Of a DNA stretch of 55,798 bases, positions 1-7,154 are shown in pieces. Source of the stretch: JAIVJG01 sp964236735 (GTDB taxonomy: Bacteria > Acidobacteriota > Blastocatellia > Pyrinomonadales > Pyrinomonadaceae). The translations under genes were made by a program, and so were the position numbers. The notes beneath the pieces are model-generated. The model was not told the DNA's origin, did no database searches, and saw nothing but the letters and a program-made list of their open reading frames with translations. Location: the NCBI GenBank assembly GCA_964236735.1, contig CAXSFM010000025.1, forward strand, positions 1 to 55,798, given 5' to 3'. Each line of letters begins with the position of its first letter. The first letter of the stretch is position 1.

Positions 1-8
1 TCCATCTC

Positions 9-21
9 AGTAGTTTAGCGC
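9..21. repeat. 13-bp direct repeat, left copy, flanking AIPR gene
   Basis: The 13-mer AGTAGTTTAGCGC occurs here and again at 1788-1800, where it overlaps the stop codon of the AIPR gene. The match ends abruptly on both sides. A pair this close around a single AT-richer gene looks like a duplicated target or attachment site. That role is inference; the identity is seen directly. Confidence 0.6.
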
Positions 22-29
22 CTCTCAAA

Positions 30-58
30 TTGTGCTTAACTACTCTAGCCCCTAAATT
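30..58 (+). promoter_or_regulatory. candidate sigma70 promoter for AIPR gene
   Basis: TTGTGC (30-35), a 17-nt spacer and TAAATT (53-58) fit a weak sigma70 promoter. Transcription would start near 65, leaving a leader of about 30 nt that contains the ribosome binding site. A TTGACA at 57-62 is also present, but its -10 partner would overlap the ribosome binding site. Confidence 0.35.
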
Positions 59-97
59 GACATCGCGGAAAGTGTGTCCATAAGGAAGGCCACTAAG

Positions 98-1792
98 ATG
101 AGTTACAACGATCAAGTTACTCTTGAGGCTAGTTTCGAGAACTGGAAGCAGGAGCGTGCTGCGGGACTCACTGTTGACCCTTTTCTGTATTATTGCGTTG
201 AGCAGTTTATGAAACCCTTCGACTTGTCGGATGAGGAAATCAACTATGGCATCACCGATGGATCAGATGATGGTGGTGTTGATGCAATCTATTTCCTCAT
301 CAATCGGGCCATGTTGGTTCGGGACGACAGCGATGTTGACCACAAAAACACATCAACTGCTCATTTGATAATCATACAAGTAAAAGGCGGTAAAGATGGT
401 TTCAAAGTAAACGAGACTCAAAAGATGGTTTTCTTTGCTGATGACCTGTTAGACCTTTCTTGCGGAGTCGAGTCTCTCACTTCTAAATATCATCCGCGCT
501 TGCTTGAGATCATGCGGATATTCAAAGAAAAGTACCGCCTTATAGCAGGTGGCTTCCCCAGCGTTAATGTTGACTTTTATTACATCAATAAAGCTGACGA
601 GAGGGGGCCACACCCGAATGCTGTGAGCGCGGCTGAAATGGTGAAAGAGAAAGTCAGCAGACACTTGAACAGAGCGCAGTGTAATTTTAACTTCATCAAT
701 CTTCAGGCCCTTCTAGGGCAGGTTAGTCGTCGCCAGCCAAAGGCGCGGTTGCTCAATTGGTCGTGGCCTCCGATGCAGACGGAAGAAGGATATGTCGGTC
801 TAGTGAAATTACGGGATTATTATAAATTCATCTGCAATGAATATGGCAACATAGAAGACCGTATCTTTGAAGCGAACGTCAGGGCGTATCAGCAGAGCAC
901 GCCGGTCAATAAAGAAATTCGGGAGACGCTAAACTCAGACGAGCAAATGAACTTCTGGCTACTAAACAACGGCGTAACGATCATTGCCTCAAAAGCAGAT
1001 AACGTGGGAGCCAGAAGCTTAAGCCTTGAAGACCCACAAATCGTTAATGGCCTCCAAACATCGCGTGAGATATTTGGATACTTTTCCGATTTTCCCACTT
1101 CTACAGACGAGCGTGCCATACTCGTTAAAGTTATTGAAACAACAGATGCCGCCGCGCAAGACGCAATCATCAAGGCAACAAACAGTCAAACCAGAATGCA
1201 AAAAGCATCACTGCGGGCGACTGATCCGATTCATCGTCAGATAGAAGAATTATTCAAGCAATATGGTCTCTATTACGACCGTCGAAAGGGATTCTATAAA
1301 GATAAGGGCACGCCTATCTCTAAGATTGTTAGTGTGCCTGAGCTACTGCAAGCACTTGTTTCCATTCTTTTGCAACGGCCTGACGATGCGCGTGGACGGC
1401 CCTCAGATTATGTAAAAGATGATGAAAAATATGATCGCCTATTTGGTAGAGATAGATTCCCGCTGGGAATCTACTTAACGTGCGTTCTAATGATGCAGCG
1501 AGTTAAAGATTTCGTGGATTCGCTAGAGATAGAACGAAATGAAAAGATAGACGTGAAATTCTATGTTGCATCACTTTTAGCTTGCCGACTAACTCAAGAA
1601 GTTGACCCTTCTCCCGACAAGTTGATGCGCGTAAACGTTGAGGATATTGAAGAGACCCTTTTGAATGATTGCTTCAAGCGCGTGTGGAAGATGTATCAAG
1701 CGTTAGGAGCAAACGCCTCAGTTGCAAGAGGCCCTGATCTGACTAAGCGGTTGAGAGCATATGTCAGGAGCAGTCTCTCAGCAAAAAAGTAG
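98..1792 (+). CDS. AIPR family (abortive phage infection) protein
   Basis: This 564-residue protein carries the AIPR-family core: VNKEIRETLNSDEQMNFW leads into LLNNGVTI near residues 280-293, and PQIVNGLQTS follows near 312. The Pfam AIPR family is linked to abortive-infection phage resistance, but its biochemistry is poorly known, so only family-level function is claimed. I chose ATG 98 because AAGGAAGG (82-89) sits 8 nt upstream; an in-frame GTG at 74 has no such site. The gene is visibly AT-richer than everything downstream, uses A/T-ending codons, is unrelated to the EPS genes, and lies between two 13-bp direct repeats. All of this suggests horizontal acquisition. No toxin or partner gene is visible, although the window is cut just upstream. 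Confidence 0.85.
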   Translation: MSYNDQVTLEASFENWKQERAAGLTVDPFLYYCVEQFMKPFDLSDEEINYGITDGSDDGGVDAIYFLINRAMLVRDDSDVDHKNTSTAHLIIIQVKGGKDGFKVNETQKMVFFADDLLDLSCGVESLTSKYHPRLLEIMRIFKEKYRLIAGGFPSVNVDFYYINKADERGPHPNAVSAAEMVKEKVSRHLNRAQCNFNFINLQALLGQVSRRQPKARLLNWSWPPMQTEEGYVGLVKLRDYYKFICNEYGNIEDRIFEANVRAYQQSTPVNKEIRETLNSDEQMNFWLLNNGVTIIASKADNVGARSLSLEDPQIVNGLQTSREIFGYFSDFPTSTDERAILVKVIETTDAAAQDAIIKATNSQTRMQKASLRATDPIHRQIEELFKQYGLYYDRRKGFYKDKGTPISKIVSVPELLQALVSILLQRPDDARGRPSDYVKDDEKYDRLFGRDRFPLGIYLTCVLMMQRVKDFVDSLEIERNEKIDVKFYVASLLACRLTQEVDPSPDKLMRVNVEDIEETLLNDCFKRVWKMYQALGANASVARGPDLTKRLRAYVRSSLSAKK

Positions 1793-1800
1793 TTTAGCGC
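1788..1800. repeat. 13-bp direct repeat, right copy
   Basis: This is the second copy of AGTAGTTTAGCGC; the first is at 9-21. The TAG stop codon of the AIPR gene lies inside it, so the repeat marks the exact 3' edge of the AT-rich islet. GC-rich host-like sequence resumes within about 150 nt. Confidence 0.6.
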
Positions 1801-1944
1801 GACTGTCTATGATATTTCTTTTGACTGTTTGATTTAACCATATGCTCCTAACACGAAATTCACTGCGCGCTTGATTTCTCCCACCGCATCTTATAGTTTT
1901 TCTCACGCAATCCTGACCAAAACCGTCCGGTCATTCTAAAAGTC

Positions 1945-3744
1945 ATGTTGTTCGAGAGTAGCTATCTTGTGCCCGTCGTTGTGTCGCTCGCGCTGTCGCT
2001 GGCGTTGACGCCGGCGGTGCGCGCTCTGGCGCGTCGTTACGGGATGGTGGCGACGCCGAAGGCCGACCGCTGGCACAAGCAGCCGACGGCGATGTTGGGC
2101 GGCGTGGCGATTTTCCTCGCCGTCGTCGTGTCGTATGTCGCGTTCGTCCCGCGCACGCAGAGCGGTTGGGTCGTGCTGTTCGCGAGCACGTTCCTCTTCG
2201 CCGTCGGATTGCTCGACGACATCCTGCACATCAAGCCTTACCAGAAACTCATCGGGCAGGTGATGGGCGCGGCGGTCATCATCTACTTCGGTTTGAGTTT
2301 GCCGTGGAGCGGGTCTCCCTCGCTCAACATGGCGGTGACGATCTTCTGGCTCATCGGCATCACGAACGCCATCAATCTGCTCGACAACATGGACGGACTC
2401 GCGGCAGGCATCGCCGCCATCGCCGCCGTCTTCATCGCCGCCAATCTCGCCATCAACGGGCAGATGACGGAGGCTCTGACGCTCGCCGTCTTCGCCGCCG
2501 CCCTGCTCGGATTTCTCGTCTATAACTCGAACCCGGCGACGATTTTTATGGGCGACGCCGGCTCGATGTTCGTCGGATTTTTTCTCGCCGGCTCCGCGCT
2601 GCTCTCGACGGCGGGCGGGCGCGGGCGCAGCTTCCTCGTCGTCGTCGCCGTGCCCGTGCTTGTCCTCTTCATCCCGATTTTCGACACGACGCTCGTGACG
2701 GTCGTCCGCAAACTTTCAGGCCGCTCGGTCAGCACGGGCGGACGCGACCACGCTTCGCACCGTCTCGTCGCGCTCGGACTCTCGGAGCGGCGCGCGGTGT
2801 GGATGCTCTACGGTTTCGCGGCGGCATCAGGCGTGCTGGCGTTGATGATGCGCGAGTCGTCCCTGCACACGAGCCTCGCGCTGATCCTTGCGTTTACGGT
2901 CGTGCTCGTCCTCATCGGCGTGTATCTGGCCGGCGTCAAAGTCTATGACGAGTCGGAGGTGGCGGCGGCGCGCGAGGGCGTGGTCGTCTCTTTCCTCGTT
3001 GACCTTTCGTACAAGCGGCGCATCTTCGAGGTCATGCTTGATGTCGCGCTCATCATCCTCGCTTACTACAGTTCCTACACACTCATCTTCGGCTCGACGT
3101 GGGAGCCGGGCGTGTGGCAACTCTTCATACGGACGATTCCCGTCCTGCTCTTCGTCAAGATGTTCGCGCTGCTCGCGGCGGGCGTCTATCGAGGCATCTG
3201 GCGTTACATCAGCATTGACAACTTGCTGGCTTACGTCAAAGCGGTCGTCGCCGGAACGGTCGGGAGCGTGCTCGCGCTCCTCTTCGCTTTCCGCTTCGAG
3301 GGTTTCTCGCGCGCCGTCTTCGTGCTCGACGCGATGATACTTTTTCTCATGCTGGCCGCGAGCCGGACGGCCTTTCGTCTCTTCCGACAGATGATGCCGG
3401 CGGGCGCGGCGGACGGGCGTCGCGTGCTCATCTACGGCGCGGGCGACGGCGGCGAGTTGCTGCTGCGCGAAATGCGTAACAATCAAAAGCTGCAACTGAC
3501 GCCCGTCGGTTTCGTGGACGACGACCCGCTCAAGAAAGGCAAGTTTATTCACGGCCTGCGCGTCTTCGGCGGCAACGGAAACTTGCGCCGCATCTGCGAA
3601 GACCAGCGCGTACAGGAAGTACTCATCTCCAGCGCCAACATTACGGAAGACCGTCTCAAAGAAATTCTCCGCGACTGCGAGGAGCAACACGTCACGCTCA
3701 AGCGTATGCGAATTGAAATCGAACTCGTCGGTCACGAGTATTGA
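1945..3744 (+). CDS. WecA/MraY-like phosphoglycosyl transferase fused to FlaA1-like nucleotide-binding region
   Basis: Residues 1-330 are a polytopic MraY/WecA-type transferase, which moves a sugar-1-phosphate onto undecaprenyl phosphate at the inner membrane. Visible family motifs are GLLDD (near 90), NAINLLDNMDGLAAG (near 140-155), GDAGSMFVGF (near 205) and HASHRL (near 270). From about residue 350 a second set of membrane segments begins, followed by a Rossmann-type segment with VLIYGAGDGGELLLREM (near 491). This resembles the N-terminal half of FlaA1/CapD-like proteins and of polyprenyl glycosylphosphotransferases (CoA-binding_3-type). The protein stops before any FlaA1 catalytic epimerase part. 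Length is 599 residues, against roughly 350 for a stand-alone WecA. It probably starts a lipid-linked repeat unit; the sugar donor cannot be read from sequence. Confidence 0.85.
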   Translation: MLFESSYLVPVVVSLALSLALTPAVRALARRYGMVATPKADRWHKQPTAMLGGVAIFLAVVVSYVAFVPRTQSGWVVLFASTFLFAVGLLDDILHIKPYQKLIGQVMGAAVIIYFGLSLPWSGSPSLNMAVTIFWLIGITNAINLLDNMDGLAAGIAAIAAVFIAANLAINGQMTEALTLAVFAAALLGFLVYNSNPATIFMGDAGSMFVGFFLAGSALLSTAGGRGRSFLVVVAVPVLVLFIPIFDTTLVTVVRKLSGRSVSTGGRDHASHRLVALGLSERRAVWMLYGFAAASGVLALMMRESSLHTSLALILAFTVVLVLIGVYLAGVKVYDESEVAAAREGVVVSFLVDLSYKRRIFEVMLDVALIILAYYSSYTLIFGSTWEPGVWQLFIRTIPVLLFVKMFALLAAGVYRGIWRYISIDNLLAYVKAVVAGTVGSVLALLFAFRFEGFSRAVFVLDAMILFLMLAASRTAFRLFRQMMPAGAADGRRVLIYGAGDGGELLLREMRNNQKLQLTPVGFVDDDPLKKGKFIHGLRVFGGNGNLRRICEDQRVQEVLISSANITEDRLKEILRDCEEQHVTLKRMRIEIELVGHEY

Positions 3745-3746
3745 AA

Positions 3747-3786
3747 AGCAGTAGTTAGTAGATAGTAGCCAGTAGCCAGTAGTTAA
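3747..3786. repeat. left arm of inverted repeat around four-helix-bundle gene
   Basis: The arm is built from the word GTAGCCA/GTAGTTA repeated, with core AGCCAGTAGCCAGTAG. Its reverse complement appears at 4174-4206, on the other side of the small gene 3798-4157. The arm begins directly after the stop codon of the preceding transferase gene. Confidence 0.7.
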
Positions 3787-3797
3787 GAATACAGTTT

Positions 3798-4157
3798 ATG
3801 ACGGCGAGGTCGTTCGAGGATGTGGAAGTATGGCGTAAGGCGCACGCTTGGGTGTTGGCCGTGTACCGATTTACGGAGTCGTTCCCGAAACAGGAATTAT
3901 TCGGCCTGACTTCACAGTTGAGACGCGCGGCAGTCTCTGTTCCGGCGAACTTCGCAGAAGGATTCAAGCGGCGAGGCCACGCAGACAAAGTTCGCTTTTA
4001 CAATATCGCGCAGGCGTCTCTCGAAGAATGCAGGTACTATTTCATCCTCGCCAGAGACCTGAACTACGGCGACTCTGAAGCATTGATAAAATCATCAGAA
4101 GAGGTCAGCAAAATGCTCGAAAGCTACATGCGCGCCCTGCTCGCCGCCAACCAATGA
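3798..4157 (+). CDS. four-helix bundle protein (S23 / 23S rRNA intervening-sequence family)
   Basis: This is a 119-residue protein of the S23/TIGR02436 four-helix-bundle family. Recognisable parts are FEDVEVWRKAHAWVLAVY near the start, LTSQLRRAAVSVPANFAEG in the middle and a C-terminal amphipathic helix. Family members were first found inside 23S rRNA intervening sequences and also resemble the Avd accessory proteins of diversity-generating retroelements, but no rRNA or reverse transcriptase is present here. It is unlike its EPS neighbours and is framed by inverted repeats, so it looks like an inserted cassette. No function in polysaccharide synthesis is implied, and its molecular role is unknown. 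Confidence 0.9.
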   Translation: MTARSFEDVEVWRKAHAWVLAVYRFTESFPKQELFGLTSQLRRAAVSVPANFAEGFKRRGHADKVRFYNIAQASLEECRYYFILARDLNYGDSEALIKSSEEVSKMLESYMRALLAANQ

Positions 4158-4173
4158 TTCATCATCAACAAAA

Positions 4174-4206
4174 TTCTACTTACTACTGGCTACTGGCTTC
4201 TTTAAC
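4174..4206. repeat. right arm of inverted repeat around four-helix-bundle gene
   Basis: The arm is made of TACTGGC/TACTTAC words and contains CTACTGGCTACTGGCT, the exact complement of the core of the arm at 3747-3786. It ends a few bases before the start codon of the next gene at 4209. Confidence 0.7.
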
Positions 4207-4208
4207 TC

Positions 4209-5522
4209 ATGTCTGATCAACTGACCATCATCAACATGGGCGCGATGTGGAAGCGCGCGCCTCTCGTGCTCGTCGCCGTCGTCGCGCTCGTGGCTTCGTG
4301 GTACGCGGTGCGCTGGTTGATGGGCGCGACGATGGCGGAGTCCGCGCAGGACTTCGAGACGGCGGCGGCGGCGGTCAGGCTCGCGCCGCGCGACCCGCAG
4401 TCGCACCTGAATCTGGCGCGACTGCATCGCGTCAGTTTCGAGCCGGATGAGGTCTCGCTCGCGCTTGAAGAATACAAGCGTGCGGCGGCGCTCGCGCCCA
4501 ACGATTGGCTGATCTGGTTGGAAGTGGGACGCGCACGCGCCTCGTCCGGGGATTTGGACGGCGGCATCCGCGCCCTGCGTCACACCGTCGAACTCGCGCC
4601 CTCTTACGCGCAGCCGCGCTGGCATCTCGGCAACACACTGCTGCGCGCGGGGCAGACGGACGAAGCTTTCGCGGAGTTGCGGCGCGCGGCGGACGCCGAC
4701 CCGACCTACAGGCCGCAGGTCTTCAATCTCGCGTGGCAGGTCTTCGGGCAGGACATGGCGCTGGTCATCAAGACGGTGGGCAACACGCCCGTCGCACGCG
4801 CGCAGTTGACGACCGTGCTCATCAATCGAGGGCGTCTCGATGACAGCCTCAAGCTGTGGTCGTCTTTAAGCGAGACGGAGAAAAAAGAGAACGCGGCGAC
4901 GGGCGAGCCGCTGGCGCAGGCGCTCCACGCGGCGAAGCGTTATCACGACGCCTTGCAGATTTCGCTTGAAATCGGATTAGTCGCGCCGTCGGAGACCGCC
5001 GCCGAAAAGATTACTAACGGCGGCTTCGAGTCGGACATCGGCGCGGCTGGCAAAAAATTCTTCGACTGGCAGATCGCGCCTCTGCCGCAGGCGCAGGTCG
5101 CGCTCGACGCGCGCGTCGCGCACAGCGGCAAACGCTCTCTGCGAATCATCTTCAACGCTCCCGCGCAGTTCGAGTTCAGGAACATCGCGCAACTCGTCGT
5201 CGTCGAGCCGGCGACTCGCTATCGTCTCAGTTTTTACGTGCGGACGGAGGATTTGCGGAGCGCGAGCACGCCCATCCTCGTTGTGCTCGACGGCGCAGAC
5301 ATCAACAACGCGCTGGCCTCCACCGCCCCGCTCGCCAACGGCACGAGCGATTGGCAACAAATGTCCGTCGAATTTACTACACCGCCGCGCGCCGAAGCCG
5401 TCGTGCTGCGACTTGACCGCGCCGGTTGCGCCGACAATACGTGCCCGATTCTCGGGAAAGTCTGGTATGACGATTTCGACCTCCAGCGAACAACCACAGC
5501 GCCCCGCGCCAACGCGCGCTGA
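4209..5522 (+). CDS. membrane-anchored TPR protein with carbohydrate-binding-like C-terminal domain
   Basis: The protein has 437 residues. A transmembrane segment lies near residues 14-36 (APLVLVAVVALVASWYAVRW), followed by TPR-type helical repeats to about residue 260 (for example SHLNLARLHRVSF and PRWHLGNTLLRAGQ). From about 268 a jelly-roll-like domain begins with the typical ITNGGFES opening and ends in KVWYDDFDLQR, the layout of CBM4/9-like modules. It most likely sits on the periplasmic face and may contact the growing polysaccharide. The 3' end probably overlaps the start of the next gene, which suggests translational coupling. The ATG is only 2 nt past the repeat arm, so the ribosome binding site, if any, lies inside repeat-derived sequence. 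Confidence 0.75.
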   Translation: MSDQLTIINMGAMWKRAPLVLVAVVALVASWYAVRWLMGATMAESAQDFETAAAAVRLAPRDPQSHLNLARLHRVSFEPDEVSLALEEYKRAAALAPNDWLIWLEVGRARASSGDLDGGIRALRHTVELAPSYAQPRWHLGNTLLRAGQTDEAFAELRRAADADPTYRPQVFNLAWQVFGQDMALVIKTVGNTPVARAQLTTVLINRGRLDDSLKLWSSLSETEKKENAATGEPLAQALHAAKRYHDALQISLEIGLVAPSETAAEKITNGGFESDIGAAGKKFFDWQIAPLPQAQVALDARVAHSGKRSLRIIFNAPAQFEFRNIAQLVVVEPATRYRLSFYVRTEDLRSASTPILVVLDGADINNALASTAPLANGTSDWQQMSVEFTTPPRAEAVVLRLDRAGCADNTCPILGKVWYDDFDLQRTTTAPRANAR

Positions 5523-7065
5523 CGAAGCGACGACGATGACGAACGCGCCGGCGCACCTGTCGCCACTGACGACGACGCCGCCATTATCGTCGTCCGTTGC
5601 GGGCGGCGTCGCCGACCCGGCGCGCACTCTGTGGAGCCGCTTCATCATTCTCATCATCTGTCTCGCCGTCGTGGCTTCCGCGCTCGCCTTCGGCACGGTA
5701 CACGCATGGTCGCTCGCGATTTTTCAGGGCGGAGCCGCGCTCGTCGTCGCGCTCTGGATGATGGACGCATGGCGCGCGCGCGGGCTTCGTTTCAGCCGCA
5801 ATCTCTTGCAACTGCCGCTTGCGGGCTTCATCATTCTCGGCTTCGCCCAACTGCTGCCCATCGGCGCGCGCATCTCAGGCGAGATCGGCGCGGGACTTCT
5901 GCCTCTGGAGACGGTGCGGAGTTTCTCGTTCGATCCATACGCGACGCGCGTCGTGTTGATTCAACTGCTCGCGCTTTTCGTTTACTTCGCTGCGGCGCTC
6001 GCCTTCATAGACACGCCGAAACGACTGCGAATCGTCGTCCGCACCATCATCGTCTTCGGCTTCGTGCTCGCGCTCTTCGGTTTGATGCAGCACTTCCTCA
6101 ACCCTTACGTCATCTACTGGCTGCGCGAGCCGAAGCAGGCGCAACCGTTCGGCCCCTTCGTCAATCGCCATCACTTCGCGGGCTACATGGAACTCGTGCT
6201 CGCGCTCCCGCTCGGCCTGCTGTTTGCGGGCGCGGTAGAGCGCGACCGCGTGCCGCTCTATGCCTTCGCCACTGTGCTGATGTGCATCGGGCTGGTCTTG
6301 ACGAACTCGCGCGGCGGCATCCTCAGCATGTGCGCGGAGATTCTGTTTCTTTTTCTCATTACGGCCAGCTTCAAGCTCAAGCGCGGTAGCGGCGACAGAG
6401 AAGATGAGGCGACGACAGGCTCGCGCGTGCGCTCTGCCGCCACGCGCGCCGGACTCGGCTTCGCGATGTTGATCGCCGTCTTCATGCTCGTGCTATATTT
6501 CGGCGGCGAAGAATCACTGAGCCGCTTCGTCGGAACCGTCAACGCCGACGACCCGACGACGGGACGCACGCATTTCTGGCAGGGAACCATCGAGATCATC
6601 AAGGATCATCCGCTCGCGGGCGTCGGCCTTGGCGCGTTCAGCGCGGCCTACCCGCGCTACGACACAGGCAGCGGCCTCTATCGTCTCGAACAGGCGCACA
6701 ACGACTACCTGCAAACGCTCTCTGACGGCGGCATCATCGCCGGCGCGCTCGGACTCATCTTTCTCGTCGCACTCTTTCGCATGGCCTTTCGCCGGATGGC
6801 GACGCACGATAAGTTCCGACGCGGTGTCGCGCTCGGCGCGCTCGCCGGTTGCGCGGGCGTCCTCGTCCATAGCTTCTTCGATTTCACGCTCCACACGACG
6901 GCCAACGCGCTGCTCTTTCTCCTGCTCGCCGCGCTCGCCACGCTGGGCAGTCGCGTCGAAGAACCGGACACGCAGCATCGTCAAAAGCGTCGCCGTCGTC
7001 GCCGTCGCTCGAACGCAGGAGAAGACGCCGCCCCCGATCAGCAACATGCGAGCGCGGCGATTTGA
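5467..7065 (+). CDS. O-antigen ligase/polymerase family (Wzy-like) membrane protein
   Basis: This polytopic protein has about 532 residues and O-antigen ligase (Wzy_C) hallmarks: LTNSRGGILSM in the middle, a periplasmic loop with GRTHFWQGTIEIIKDHPLAGVGLG, then AHNDYLQTLSDGGI before the last helices. Such enzymes polymerise or transfer undecaprenyl-linked units in the periplasm. I chose ATG 5467, which overlaps the upstream gene by 56 nt, because GGGAAAG (5454-5460) precedes it. ATG 5536 is the main alternative and would still leave all membrane segments intact. The reading frame stays open farther upstream, but that part overlaps the TPR gene and looks non-native. The C-terminus is a basic Arg-rich tail (KRRRRRRRSN). 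Confidence 0.85.
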   Translation: MTISTSSEQPQRPAPTRADEATTMTNAPAHLSPLTTTPPLSSSVAGGVADPARTLWSRFIILIICLAVVASALAFGTVHAWSLAIFQGGAALVVALWMMDAWRARGLRFSRNLLQLPLAGFIILGFAQLLPIGARISGEIGAGLLPLETVRSFSFDPYATRVVLIQLLALFVYFAAALAFIDTPKRLRIVVRTIIVFGFVLALFGLMQHFLNPYVIYWLREPKQAQPFGPFVNRHHFAGYMELVLALPLGLLFAGAVERDRVPLYAFATVLMCIGLVLTNSRGGILSMCAEILFLFLITASFKLKRGSGDREDEATTGSRVRSAATRAGLGFAMLIAVFMLVLYFGGEESLSRFVGTVNADDPTTGRTHFWQGTIEIIKDHPLAGVGLGAFSAAYPRYDTGSGLYRLEQAHNDYLQTLSDGGIIAGALGLIFLVALFRMAFRRMATHDKFRRGVALGALAGCAGVLVHSFFDFTLHTTANALLFLLLAALATLGSRVEEPDTQHRQKRRRRRRRSNAGEDAAPDQQHASAAI

Positions 7066-7085
7066 AACAGGAAGACGCCGCGAAC

Positions 7086-7150
7086 TGATGAGCGACAAGA
7101 GAGAGCAAGCTGTTCTTGCTCATCACTACTTATCACTTATCACTCATCAC
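7086..7150. repeat. palindromic intergenic repeat, ATCAC-word family
   Basis: A hairpin with stem GAGCAAG (7103-7109) / CTTGCTC (7115-7121) has outer arms made of GATGAG/ACAAGAG on the left and repeated ACTTATCAC / ACTCATCAC words on the right. A related element lies at 47810-47880. It fills the gap between the polymerase and the acyl-CoA ligase gene. Confidence 0.6.
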
Positions 7151-7154
7151 TTCT

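Noticed and set aside
3798..4157. S23-type gene as part of a 23S rRNA intervening sequence
   Set aside because: No rRNA sequence is present on either side; the flanks are EPS genes and palindrome arms.
5281..5466. Upstream extension of the first polymerase
   Set aside because: It overlaps the carbohydrate-binding-like domain of the preceding gene in another frame and has Pro/Ser-rich shadow composition.
7086..7150. Repeated ATCAC words as a CRISPR array
   Set aside because: The units are under 12 nt, degenerate and palindromically arranged, with no spacers and no cas genes nearby.
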